From Sphingobium sp. (GTDB lineage Bacteria; Pseudomonadota; Alphaproteobacteria; Sphingomonadales; Sphingomonadaceae), in NCBI RefSeq assembly GCF_003248505.1, contig NZ_QFOA01000019.1:1-47442 (forward strand): a stretch of DNA of 47,442 bases, given 5' to 3'. Shown piece by piece: positions 6,934-15,678 of the stretch. Under the pieces are notes generated by a model that had not been told where the DNA came from, did not search any database, and saw only the letters and a list, made by a program, of their open reading frames with translations. The position numbers were made by a program, and so were the translations under genes. How positions within the stretch are numbered: position 1 is the first letter of the stretch; each line of letters opens with the position of its first letter.

Positions 6934-8046
6934 ATGAAGACCCGTGCCGCCGTAGCTTTCGAAGCGAAGAAGCCGCTAGAAATCGTGGAACTGGACCTGG
7001 AAGGACCAAAGGCGGGCGAAGTGCTGGTCGAGATCATGGCGACGGGTATCTGCCACACCGACGCCTACACGCTCGACGGTTTCGACAGCGAGGGCATCTT
7101 TCCGTCCGTTCTGGGGCATGAAGGTGCGGGCATCGTGCGAGAGGTCGGCGCGGGCGTGACGAGCGTTCAGACTGGCGATCACGTGATCCCGCTCTACACC
7201 CCCGAATGCCGCCAGTGCAAAAGCTGCCTTTCGGGCAAGACCAACCTGTGCACGGCAATCCGTGCGACGCAGGGCAAGGGGGTAATGCCCGACGGCACGA
7301 CCCGCTTCAGTTACAAGGGCCAGCCAATCTATCATTATATGGGCTGCTCGACTTTTTCGAACTTCACTGTTCTTCCTGAAATTGCCGTTGCGAGGATTCG
7401 GAACGACGCGCCGTTTCAGTCCAGCTGTTACATCGGGTGCGGTGTGACCACGGGTGTTGGCGCCGTCATCAACACCGCCAAGGTGCAGGTCGGCGACAAT
7501 GTCGTCATATTCGGTCTGGGCGGTATCGGCCTAAACGTCATTCAGGGCGCGCGGCTTGCGGGCGCGGCGAAGATCATCGGCGTCGACATCAACTCCGATC
7601 GTGAGGAATGGGGCCGCCGTTTTGGCATGACGGAATTTCTCAACTCCAAGGGCATGAGCCGCGAGGATGTGGTAGCGAAGATCGTCACGATGACGGATGG
7701 CGGGGCGGACTATACGTTCGACGCCACCGGCAACACCGAAGTGATGCGCACCGCACTTGAAGCCTGTCATCGCGGCTGGGGCACATCCATCATCATCGGG
7801 GTGGCAGAAGCGGGCAAGGAGATCGCTACGCGCCCGTTCCAGCTGGTTACTGGGCGTAACTGGCGCGGCACCGCGTTCGGCGGTGCAAAGGGCCGGACGG
7901 ACGTGCCCAAGATCGTCGACATGTACATGACCGGTAAGATCGAGATCGATCCCATGATCACGCACGTGATGGGTCTGGAGGAAATCAACGAAGCCTTCGA
8001 CCTGATGCACGCGGGCAAGAGCATCCGCTCTGTCGTGGTATTCTGA
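6934..8046 (+). CDS. frmA: S-(hydroxymethyl)glutathione dehydrogenase (class III alcohol dehydrogenase)
   Basis: This 370-aa zinc-dependent dehydrogenase oxidises the spontaneous adduct of formaldehyde and glutathione to S-formylglutathione with NAD+. Visible marks are GICHTDAYTLDG and GHEGAG (catalytic zinc ligands Cys and His), the structural zinc loop CRQCKSCLSGKTNLC, and the Rossmann glycine motif GLGGIGLN. The length matches the family. The start at 6934 (MKTRAAV) is the family start, with GAGG about 9 bases upstream; an in-frame codon at 6907 lacks support. It is immediately followed by the hydrolase that performs the next step, so the two form a detoxification operon. Confidence 0.95.
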   Translation: MKTRAAVAFEAKKPLEIVELDLEGPKAGEVLVEIMATGICHTDAYTLDGFDSEGIFPSVLGHEGAGIVREVGAGVTSVQTGDHVIPLYTPECRQCKSCLSGKTNLCTAIRATQGKGVMPDGTTRFSYKGQPIYHYMGCSTFSNFTVLPEIAVARIRNDAPFQSSCYIGCGVTTGVGAVINTAKVQVGDNVVIFGLGGIGLNVIQGARLAGAAKIIGVDINSDREEWGRRFGMTEFLNSKGMSREDVVAKIVTMTDGGADYTFDATGNTEVMRTALEACHRGWGTSIIIGVAEAGKEIATRPFQLVTGRNWRGTAFGGAKGRTDVPKIVDMYMTGKIEIDPMITHVMGLEEINEAFDLMHAGKSIRSVVVF

Positions 8047-8056
8047 AGGGATGACT

Positions 8057-8902
8057 ATGGAGCAGGTCAGCAGCAACAAAGCCTTTGGCGGGCTCCAAGG
8101 CGTATACAAGCATGCGTCGTCCGCCACGGGAACGGAAATGACCTTTTCGGTCTTCGTCCCTCCGCATGATCCGGCGGCGAAACTTCCGGTTGTCTGGTAT
8201 CTCTCGGGGTTGACCTGCACCCATTCCAATGTGACGGAAAAGGGCGAGTACCGCCGTCTCTGCGCGGAACTGGGCCTGATCTTTGTTGCACCGGACACGT
8301 CGCCGCGCGGAGAAGGGGTGCCGGACGATCCGGCGGGTGCATATGATTTCGGCCTGGGGGCTGGCTTTTATGTCGATGCGACGCGCAGCCCCTATGACCG
8401 TCATTACAAAATGTGGTCCTATGTCACCGAGGAATTGCCCGCTTTGGTTGCGGACCGATTTCCTGCCGACATGGAAAGGCAATCGATCATGGGACATTCC
8501 ATGGGCGGGCACGGAGCGTTGACGGTGGCGTTGCGGCATCCGCAAAGATTTGCCGCCGTATCGGCCTTCGCCCCTATCGTCGCGCCCGGTCGCGTGCCTT
8601 GGGGGCAAAAGGCGCTGGGCGGCTATTTGGGGGATGACCCGGCATCCTGGCGTCGCCACGATGCCGTTGCGCTTATCGAGGACGGGGCACGAGTTCCGGC
8701 AATACTGGTCGATCAGGGGATCGACGATCCTTTTCTGGCGCAGGAACTACGGCCCGAACTTCTTGAAAATGCATGTGAGGCGGCAGGTATCGACCTGACG
8801 CTCAACCTGCGCGACGGGTACGACCACAGTTATTATTTCATTTCCACCTTCATGGAAAATCATCTGCGCTGGCATGCGAATCGGTTAGGCCGTTCGCTTT
8901 GA
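8057..8902 (+). CDS. fghA: S-formylglutathione hydrolase
   Basis: This 281-aa esterase-D-type alpha/beta hydrolase splits S-formylglutathione into formate and glutathione, completing cytoplasmic formaldehyde detoxification. The nucleophile elbow GHSMGGHG is clear; the catalytic His lies in DGYDHSYYF near the C-terminus, and LSGLTCTHSN forms the family-typical oxyanion region. Two ATGs are possible, 8051 and 8057; GAAGGG at 8045-8050 is well spaced (6 bases) only for 8057. The gene begins ten bases after the frmA stop. Confidence 0.94.
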   Translation: MEQVSSNKAFGGLQGVYKHASSATGTEMTFSVFVPPHDPAAKLPVVWYLSGLTCTHSNVTEKGEYRRLCAELGLIFVAPDTSPRGEGVPDDPAGAYDFGLGAGFYVDATRSPYDRHYKMWSYVTEELPALVADRFPADMERQSIMGHSMGGHGALTVALRHPQRFAAVSAFAPIVAPGRVPWGQKALGGYLGDDPASWRRHDAVALIEDGARVPAILVDQGIDDPFLAQELRPELLENACEAAGIDLTLNLRDGYDHSYYFISTFMENHLRWHANRLGRSL

Positions 8903-9015
8903 CAGAAGGGAATGCTGTCCGCCAAGGCAAGGGGTAGCAGCGGCACGGCAGCGCACGCCTCGCATGTCGATGCGTATCGTTTTACCGTTTCGGGATAGAC
9001 GTGCGTCCACAATGG

Positions 9016-9030
9016 GAACATAAAGTGAAC
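9016..9030. promoter_or_regulatory. LexA box upstream of imuA
   Basis: GAAC at 9016-9019 and GAAC at 9027-9030 are separated by exactly seven bases, which is the complement of GTTC-N7-GTTC, the known alphaproteobacterial LexA operator. It lies 19 bases before the imuA start, the classic position for SOS control of the mutagenesis cassette. Confidence 0.88.
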
Positions 9031-9049
9031 ATTGTGAGCGATTCGAGAT

Positions 9050-9775
9050 ATGAAAGCTGTCCTTTCCTTCCCCGACCGTGGCCTTTCGACACGATATACA
9101 ACACGGATGTTACATGCTTCCGGTTCACTGGAACGCGGACGCTTGCACGAAATCCATTGCGTGGGGCAGGATCGTGCGGCGGCGCTTGCCTTCGCTCTGG
9201 CAACGATGGATCGCAAGGCCGGGGAAGCGATCTTTCTGTTTTTAGCCGAGAAGCGATCATATCGAGCCTTCATTCCTTCAGGGGAAGCACTGGCTTTTCT
9301 GGGGATCGATCCGCAGCATGTGACCATCGTTCGGACAAGGTGCGAAATCGACATGCTGCGGGCCGGACTGGACGCCGCGCGCTGCCCCGGTGTCGGAACG
9401 GTCGTTATCGAAAGCCGGGGAAGCTTTGCAGATTATGACCTGACCGCCAGTCGACGACTGGTTCTGGCCGCTGAAGCTTCGCGAACGGGGATCGTGGTCC
9501 TGCGCTGCGATGCCGAACCACGGTCGAGCGGCGCGCATACGCGCTGGTCTGTCGCCAGCGCTCCTTCCGTCCCGCTGGAGGCGGACGCACCGGGCTTGCC
9601 GTCGCTCGATGCAAGGCTGTTGCGCCGTCGGGGCGGCGCTGCTGGTGGCCAGTGGCGTTTGATGTGGGACTTAGAACATGGGCAGTTTCGAGATACAGCT
9701 CAGCCAGAGACGGTGTCTGGCGCTGTGGTTTCCTTTCCTCCCCTGCGAAAGAGTGCAACGGGCGGAAGCGGGTAA
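9050..9775 (+). CDS. imuA: ImuA, SOS mutagenesis accessory protein
   Basis: This 241-aa RecA-like-fold protein is an obligate partner of ImuB and DnaE2 in translesion synthesis. The family-typical pieces are the N-terminal LERGRLHEIHCVGQDRAAALAF, the AEKRSYRAFIPSGEALAFLGIDP block and the C-terminal WRLMWDLEHGQFRD. It lacks a Walker A motif, as usual for ImuA. A LexA box precedes it, and its last 98 bases overlap imuB, so the three genes are one SOS operon. The start at 9050 has only a weak purine site upstream. Confidence 0.88.
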   Translation: MKAVLSFPDRGLSTRYTTRMLHASGSLERGRLHEIHCVGQDRAAALAFALATMDRKAGEAIFLFLAEKRSYRAFIPSGEALAFLGIDPQHVTIVRTRCEIDMLRAGLDAARCPGVGTVVIESRGSFADYDLTASRRLVLAAEASRTGIVVLRCDAEPRSSGAHTRWSVASAPSVPLEADAPGLPSLDARLLRRRGGAAGGQWRLMWDLEHGQFRDTAQPETVSGAVVSFPPLRKSATGGSG

Positions 9776-11222
9776 GGCGCGGGCGAGCGAGGCGCTGCCT
9801 TTTGCACTGGTCGGACGGGTCGGCAACGCCCTGCGCCTGATGTCCCTTAATCGCTCGGCATTCCGGCACGGGCTTGTCGCGGGCATGACGCTGGCGGATG
9901 CACGCTCGCGCTGCCCCGATCTCTTGACGCGGCCCGCCGACCCTCAAGGCGATGAGAGTGAACTGCAAACATTGCTGGAAAGGATGCGCCGCTTCACGCC
10001 GATGGTGAGCCTGGATCCGCCCGATGGCCTTATCCTCGACATCAGCGGCTGCGCGCATCTGTTCGGGGGAGAGGCGGGGCTGGTCGCTCAGGCGAAGCTG
10101 CGGGCGGGCTACAGTTGTCGCCATGGACTTTCGCCTACGGCAATGGCGGCGCGGGCTCTTGCGCGACATGGAGGGAAGGGGGAAGATGTCGGGCCGCTGT
10201 CCGTGGCCGCGCTGGACCTGGATGATCATGCCCTGGCGGCGCTGCGGCGGGCGGGATTACGGACCATCGGCGATCTGACCCGGCGTCCGATGAGCATGAT
10301 CGCCGCGCGCTTTGGCGAGCAGACCGTTTTGCGCCTGCGGCAGATGATGGGAGAGGCAGGCAGTCCCATTACACCTGCTCGCGCCATCGACCCGATCCGA
10401 TGCGAGGCGCGATTTGCCGAACCGATCGCGCGCACCGAGGATGTGATGGATGTGATCGAGGGCCTGTTGCTCGATGCGGCCCGACAGATGGAGGCGCGGC
10501 ACGAGGGTGGGCGTCGCTTTCATGTCCTCCTGCTGCGCAGCGATGGTGCACGGCAGGAACTGGGTATCGAAACCGGACACCCCGTGCGCGATCCGGATTC
10601 CGTCATGCGCCTTCTGCGGGAACGGATCGACACGCTGGCCGATCCGCTTGATCCCGGTTTCGGTTTCGATGCCGTGCGGTTGGCGGTGCCATGGACGGAA
10701 GCGTTGATCGAACGCCAGCGATCCTGGGAAGGAGGAGCGGAGGAGGCGAAGCGGGAAGAGGTTGCAGCGCTGATCGACCGTCTCGGCGTCCGGCTCGGGC
10801 CCGACCGGGTGTTGCGTCTGGTCCCGTGCGATCGCCATCTCCCGGAAAGAGCGCAGAGCATGGTTCCGGCTGCGCAGGCCCTGCCTTTGGCGTGGCCAAT
10901 AGCGCAAACGGATTTGCCACGACCGCTGCTTTTCTTCGACCCGCCTCAAGGCGTCGATGTCATAGCGGGCGTACCCGACGGCCCACCGCAGCGCTTCCGC
11001 TGGGGCGGGGTACTGCATGAGGTGAAGCTGGCCGAAGGACCGGAACGGATCGCTGCGGAATGGTGGCGCAGGCGCGAGGGGCACCAGCCCGGCGGAGCGG
11101 GGCGCGTTCGTGACTATTACCGGATCGAAGATAGCGAGGGGCGGCGCTACTGGATGTTCCGCTACGGCCTTTATGGCGACGAGGCGCGGATCGACTGGTA
11201 TCTGCACGGTCTGTTTCCATGA
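9678..11222 (+). CDS. imuB: ImuB, Y-family polymerase-like protein
   Basis: This 514-aa Y-family DNA polymerase homologue of the ImuB type acts as a hub linking ImuA, DnaE2 and the beta clamp. It begins RRCLALWFPFLPCERV, continues with the palm-like LTRPADPQGD and VSLDPPDGLILDISGCAHLFGG block, and has the helix-hairpin-helix segment AALRRAGLRTIGDLTRRP. ImuB proteins lack the catalytic carboxylates of true polymerases, and no clear DE pair is seen here. It overlaps imuA by 98 bases and dnaE2 by ATGA at 11219-11222. Confidence 0.92.
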   Translation: MGSFEIQLSQRRCLALWFPFLPCERVQRAEAGKARASEALPFALVGRVGNALRLMSLNRSAFRHGLVAGMTLADARSRCPDLLTRPADPQGDESELQTLLERMRRFTPMVSLDPPDGLILDISGCAHLFGGEAGLVAQAKLRAGYSCRHGLSPTAMAARALARHGGKGEDVGPLSVAALDLDDHALAALRRAGLRTIGDLTRRPMSMIAARFGEQTVLRLRQMMGEAGSPITPARAIDPIRCEARFAEPIARTEDVMDVIEGLLLDAARQMEARHEGGRRFHVLLLRSDGARQELGIETGHPVRDPDSVMRLLRERIDTLADPLDPGFGFDAVRLAVPWTEALIERQRSWEGGAEEAKREEVAALIDRLGVRLGPDRVLRLVPCDRHLPERAQSMVPAAQALPLAWPIAQTDLPRPLLFFDPPQGVDVIAGVPDGPPQRFRWGGVLHEVKLAEGPERIAAEWWRRREGHQPGGAGRVRDYYRIEDSEGRRYWMFRYGLYGDEARIDWYLHGLFP

Positions 11223-14200
11223 TCGCGCCCCCCTTCGCGGAAGTCGTTGCAGCCACGAATTTCAGCTTTCTACGCGGCGCCTCTCATCCGCATGAGATGG
11301 TGAGGCAGGCGGAATGTCTGGGCATGACCGGCCTTGGCATCGCTGATCGCAACAGTGTAGCGGGCGTGGTGCGTGCGCATCAGGCGCTCAAGGATATTAG
11401 CCCGCTGGGCGCGTCCATGCGGCTGATCGTCGGCGCGCGGCTGGTGTTCACCGACGGCACGCCCGATATGATCGCCTATCCCACGACACGCCATGGCTGG
11501 GGCAGGCTGACGCGGCTGCTGACCTTGGGCAATCGGCGGGCGTTGAAGGGCGAATGCGAAATCGCCCTGGATGACCTTCTCGACCATGTGCAGGACATGG
11601 CGCTGATCGCGATGGACGGCGACGAGTTATTGCTGGCACGATTGCGGGAGACGACGCCGCATCTCTGGCTGGCGACGACGATGCATCGTTCCGGGCGGGA
11701 CGCGCGCATGCTGGCGGAGCGCAAGGCGCTTGCAGCACGATGCGGCGTAGCGCTGATCGCGACCAACGATCCGCTTTATGCCTGCCCGGACGACAGGCCC
11801 ATGCAGGATGTGCTGACATGTATCCGCGAAGGGGTGACCGTCCAGACGGCAGGCCGGCGTCTGGCCGCCAATGCCGAACGGCACCTCAAGCCCCCGGAGG
11901 AAATGGCCCGACTGTTCGCAGCCTGTCCCGAAGCGATTGCCGCGACGCAGGACCTTCTGAGCCGCATCCATTTCACGCTGGATCATCTTCGCTATGAGTA
12001 TCCGCACGAACCGGTACCGGATGGATGGGAGCCGCAGGACTGGCTTGAGGAACTGGTGCGCCGGAAAGCGGCGGAGAAGTTTCCCGACGGACTACTCGCT
12101 GATTATCGCAGGGTGCTCACCGAGGAATTCCGGCTGATCCGCCTCAAGAAATACGCCTATTATTTTCTGACCGTCCACGACATCGTCGCATATGCTCGCG
12201 GACTTGAGCCGCCGATCCTGTGTCAGGGGCGCGGGTCGGCAGCCAATTCCCTCGTCTGCTATCTGCTGGGCATCACCCCTATCGACCCTGTGAAGGAAAA
12301 GCTCCTCTTCTCCCGCTTCCTGACCGAGCAGCGCAGCGAGCCGCCCGACATCGACGTCGATTTCGAACATGAACGGCGCGAGGAGGTGATGCAATATATC
12401 TACCGCCGCTATTCGCGCGACCGCGCAGGCATTGCCGCCACGGTGATCCGCTATCGCCAGCGCAGCGCCGTGCGGGAAGTGGGCAAGGCGCTTGGCCTTA
12501 CGGAGGATGTCACGGCCCGCCTGTCGGGCACGGTCTGGGGCTGGGGCGGGGAGGGACTGCCCGAAAGCCGCGTGGCGGAGGCGGGTTTCGATCCAGCCAA
12601 TCCCGAACTGGCGCGACTGCGCGATATCGCGGATCGGCTCTACGACACGCCGCGCCATCTGTCCCAGCATGTCGGCGGCTTCGTATTGAGTCAGGGGCGG
12701 CTGGATGAACTGGTGCCGATCCATAACGCGGCGATGCCCGACCGCACCTTCATCGAATGGGACAAGGACGACCTGGAATCGCTGAAACTGATGAAGGTGG
12801 ATGTGCTGGCACTCGGCATGTTGACCGCGATCCGCAAAAGCTTCGACCTGATGCGCCGACATGGCCTTGGCGAGATGGACCTCGACAGAATTCCCGCAGG
12901 GGACAGCGCCACCTACGCCATGCTCCAGAAGGGAGACAGCATCGGCACCTTTCAGGTCGAAAGCCGCGCCCAGATCGCCATGTTGCCGCGCATGAAGCCC
13001 AAGGAACTCTACGACCTCGTCATCCAGGTCGCGATTGTGCGACCGGGGCCGATCCAGGGCGGCATGGTACATCCCTATCTGAGGCGACGAAACGGGGAGG
13101 AAGCGGCGGAGCTTCCCGGACCGCCGGACAATCCGAATGAGTTGAAGGACGTACTTGGCAAGACATTGGGCGTGCCGCTGTTTCAGGAACAAGCGATGAA
13201 GCTCGCCATCGTGGCGGCCGATTTCACCCCCGAGCAGGCAGACGGGCTACGCCGCGCCATGGCGACCTTTCGCCGGACGGGGCAGGTGAGCAAATATCAG
13301 ACCGACCTGATCGAAGGCATGGTGAAACGGGGATATGAACGCAATTTCGCCGAACGCTGCTTCAAGCAGATCGAGGGGTTCGGCGAATATGGCTTCCCCG
13401 AAAGCCATGCGCAGGCATTTGGGTGGCTTGCCTATGTATCGTCATGGATCAAGTGCCATTATCCCGCGGTCTTTACCTGCGCGCTGCTCAACAGCCAGCC
13501 CATGGGTTTCTACGCCCCCGCGCAACTGGTCCGCGACGCGCAGGAGCATGGCGTGGAAGTCCGGCCAGTCGATGTGCAGGCAAGCGAATGGAACAGCGGT
13601 CTGGAGGGGGAACGCATCCTGCGGCTGGGCCTCAACCGGATAGACGGTTTCCGCGAGGAGTGGGCAGGCGCACTGGCCGTCGCCCGGACGCAGGCACCGA
13701 TCCGCGATATGGAGGATCTGGCGCGGCGGGCGGGATTGCCTTCGCGCGCGCTCCACCTCCTCGCCGATACCGATGCGCTGCAGTCGATCGGCCAGACCCG
13801 GCGACAGGCAGGTTGGGAGGTGCGGCGGGTGCCGCCTGCGCAACTGCCGCTTTTCGCTGCGCAGGATCTGCCCGAACTGGGAAGGGAGCCGGAAGCCGAC
13901 TTACCGACCATGCCTTTGTCGGAGGAAGTGGCCATCGATTACCAGACGCATCGCCTCTCGCTCAAAGGACATCCGATGCAGTTCCTGCGCGACCGTTTCG
14001 CCCGCCATGGCGTCATCGATTGTGCCGCCGTCAATCGCGCGCGAGACGGGACGAAGATACGCGTGGCTGGCGTCGTGCTGATCCGTCAGCGGCCCGGCAA
14101 AGGGAATGCGATCTTCATCACGATCGAGGATGAAAGCGGGATCGTCAACGCGCTGCTATGGGCGCGGGAGATGGAAAAGCAGCGGCGCGCGGTGATGGCT

Positions 14201-14428
14201 TCGCGGCTCATGCTGATCGATGGCGTGGTTCAGCGTAGCAAGGAGGATGTTGTGCATCTGATGGTAGACCGGGTTACCGATGCGAGCGTGATGCTGGACT
14301 GGCTGCACGAACAGCCGATGATGCGCAGCGACGAGGTTGCGCATCCCGTGCATCCGCGCGCCCTGCCTTCCCCACGCCGTCATCCGCGCGATGTGCGCAT
14401 CCTGCCCCGTTCACGAGACTTTCATTGA
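11219..14428 (+). CDS. dnaE2: Error-prone DNA polymerase III alpha, DnaE2
   Basis: This 1069-aa C-family polymerase catalyses translesion synthesis in the ImuABC mutasome. An N-terminal PHP domain (NFSFLRGASHPHEM, then LGIADRNSVAGVVRAH) is followed by the polymerase core with the catalytic Asp pair in PPDIDVDFEHERREEV (about 374-389), GRGSAANSLVCYLLG, the finger and helix-hairpin-helix region, and a C-terminal OB fold (IRVAGVVLIRQRPGKGNAIF). Length, order and the 1-4 base overlap with imuB are typical of DnaE2 rather than replicative DnaE. The 3' end is three bases from the convergent methyltransferase gene. Confidence 0.95.
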   Translation: MIAPPFAEVVAATNFSFLRGASHPHEMVRQAECLGMTGLGIADRNSVAGVVRAHQALKDISPLGASMRLIVGARLVFTDGTPDMIAYPTTRHGWGRLTRLLTLGNRRALKGECEIALDDLLDHVQDMALIAMDGDELLLARLRETTPHLWLATTMHRSGRDARMLAERKALAARCGVALIATNDPLYACPDDRPMQDVLTCIREGVTVQTAGRRLAANAERHLKPPEEMARLFAACPEAIAATQDLLSRIHFTLDHLRYEYPHEPVPDGWEPQDWLEELVRRKAAEKFPDGLLADYRRVLTEEFRLIRLKKYAYYFLTVHDIVAYARGLEPPILCQGRGSAANSLVCYLLGITPIDPVKEKLLFSRFLTEQRSEPPDIDVDFEHERREEVMQYIYRRYSRDRAGIAATVIRYRQRSAVREVGKALGLTEDVTARLSGTVWGWGGEGLPESRVAEAGFDPANPELARLRDIADRLYDTPRHLSQHVGGFVLSQGRLDELVPIHNAAMPDRTFIEWDKDDLESLKLMKVDVLALGMLTAIRKSFDLMRRHGLGEMDLDRIPAGDSATYAMLQKGDSIGTFQVESRAQIAMLPRMKPKELYDLVIQVAIVRPGPIQGGMVHPYLRRRNGEEAAELPGPPDNPNELKDVLGKTLGVPLFQEQAMKLAIVAADFTPEQADGLRRAMATFRRTGQVSKYQTDLIEGMVKRGYERNFAERCFKQIEGFGEYGFPESHAQAFGWLAYVSSWIKCHYPAVFTCALLNSQPMGFYAPAQLVRDAQEHGVEVRPVDVQASEWNSGLEGERILRLGLNRIDGFREEWAGALAVARTQAPIRDMEDLARRAGLPSRALHLLADTDALQSIGQTRRQAGWEVRRVPPAQLPLFAAQDLPELGREPEADLPTMPLSEEVAIDYQTHRLSLKGHPMQFLRDRFARHGVIDCAAVNRARDGTKIRVAGVVLIRQRPGKGNAIFITIEDESGIVNALLWAREMEKQRRAVMASRLMLIDGVVQRSKEDVVHLMVDRVTDASVMLDWLHEQPMMRSDEVAHPVHPRALPSPRRHPRDVRILPRSRDFH

Positions 14429-14431
14429 GCG

Positions 14432-15103
14432 TTACCGTTTCGTCGCGAACCAGATGACATGGCGCGGCCCCTTGCCATTGTCGCGCGCCTTGACCGCCAC
14501 TTCATCGACGAGATAGCCGCTTTGGCGCAGGCGGCGGGTAAAGGCATCGTCCGACCCCGCCGACCAGATCGCGAGAATGCCCCCGGGCCTGAGCGCTGCC
14601 TTGGCCGCTTCCAGCCCGGCGGCGGAATAGAGGCGATCGTTCGCCGCCGCCGTCAGCCCGTCCGGCCCATTGTCCACATCGAGCAGGATCGCATCGTAGC
14701 GGTTGTGCGCACGCCCGATCACCGGGACGACGTCCTCGATCAGCAGTTCGACGCGCGGGTCGTCCAGGCATCCGTCCATCAGATCGACCATGGGGCCGCG
14801 CGCCCATTCGATGATTTCGGGCACCAGTTCGGCCATCGTCACCCGGGCCGATCCGTCCAGCACGCCCAGCGCCGCGCGCAGGGTGAAGCCCATGGCATAT
14901 CCACCGACCAGAAGATGCGGCGCCCTCCGGTCCTTCAGCCGTTCGATCGTCATCAGCGCCAACTGCTTTTCCGATCCGCTCATCCGGCTGCTCATCAACT
15001 CGTTGCGGTCGAGGACGATCATATGATCCTTGCCACGCCGGTAGAGCTTCAGTTCCTGCCCGCCCGGCACATGCGCCGAACCCAGATATTCCCGCGGGAT
15101 CAT
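14432..15103 (-). CDS. Spermidine-synthase-like SAM-dependent methyltransferase
   Basis: This 223-aa protein has a Rossmann-type SAM/decarboxy-SAM fold: LLVGGYAMGFTLRAAL (motif I), VTMAELVPEIIEWA (acidic motif II) and YDAILLDVDNGPDG (motif IV, with the DVDNGP of spermidine-synthase-like proteins), then LRPGGILAIWSAG. The polyamine-binding residues of true spermidine synthases are not evident, so a methyltransferase or a related aminopropyl role cannot be decided. The start at 15103 (MIPREYLG) has GAAGGA seven bases ahead; the upstream frame extension has no site. Divergent from the exonuclease gene. Confidence 0.7.
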   Translation of the reverse strand: MIPREYLGSAHVPGGQELKLYRRGKDHMIVLDRNELMSSRMSGSEKQLALMTIERLKDRRAPHLLVGGYAMGFTLRAALGVLDGSARVTMAELVPEIIEWARGPMVDLMDGCLDDPRVELLIEDVVPVIGRAHNRYDAILLDVDNGPDGLTAAANDRLYSAAGLEAAKAALRPGGILAIWSAGSDDAFTRRLRQSGYLVDEVAVKARDNGKGPRHVIWFATKR

Positions 15104-15219
15104 GGTCGCGTCCTTCTTTCCCATGTACGTCGCTGCGCATGGCAGCTTGGCTTCCGCCGCGCAAATGCTACAGGCTGGGGCACCCCGTCCCATCCGTTTT
15201 GCAGGCAGATTTTTCGACG

Positions 15220-15678
15220 ATGCGCTATTTCCTCGACACTGAATTCAACGGCTTTGGCGGCGCGCTGATCAGCGTCGCGCTGGTGCCGGAGGATGGCGAC
15301 CAGGAACTTTACATCTCCCTGCCCCTGCCCGATGCGGTCGAACCCTGGGTTGCGCAGCATGTCATCCCCTATCTGCGGCTGGTGCCTGCGGGGGTCGACC
15401 ATGAGCTCGATCGCGTGGAGGCCGCGGATATGATCGCCGCCTATCTGGCGGGGGATGCCGATCCCGTCATTATCGCGGACTGGCCCGAGGATCTCGCCCA
15501 TTTCTGCGCGCTGCTGGTGACGGGGCCGGGCCAGATGACGGGCGTGGATTTCGGGTTGCGGCTCGAACTCATCAACGCAGCGGGTTTCAGCGCGGCGGCA
15601 AACAGCCGGGTGCCGCATAACGCCCTTCACGATGCGAGGGCGCTGCGCGATTTCTACATGGTCGACCGGGTATCCTGA
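15220..15678 (+). CDS. 3'-5' exonuclease-like protein, DEDDh type
   Basis: This 152-aa protein begins MRYFLDTEFNGFGG, whose DTE is the first exonuclease motif, has ADWPEDLAHF in the middle (second acidic block) and ends NALHDARALRDFY, which supplies the His and Asp of the DEDDh active site. The size matches the short sphingomonad 3'-5' exoribonuclease-like family. It probably trims RNA or small substrates in the cytoplasm. The start is fixed by the conserved MRYFLDTEF; an upstream in-frame ATG at 15139 would add an unrelated extension. Its last 25 bases overlap the convergent membrane-protein gene. Confidence 0.72.
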   Translation: MRYFLDTEFNGFGGALISVALVPEDGDQELYISLPLPDAVEPWVAQHVIPYLRLVPAGVDHELDRVEAADMIAAYLAGDADPVIIADWPEDLAHFCALLVTGPGQMTGVDFGLRLELINAAGFSAAANSRVPHNALHDARALRDFYMVDRVS

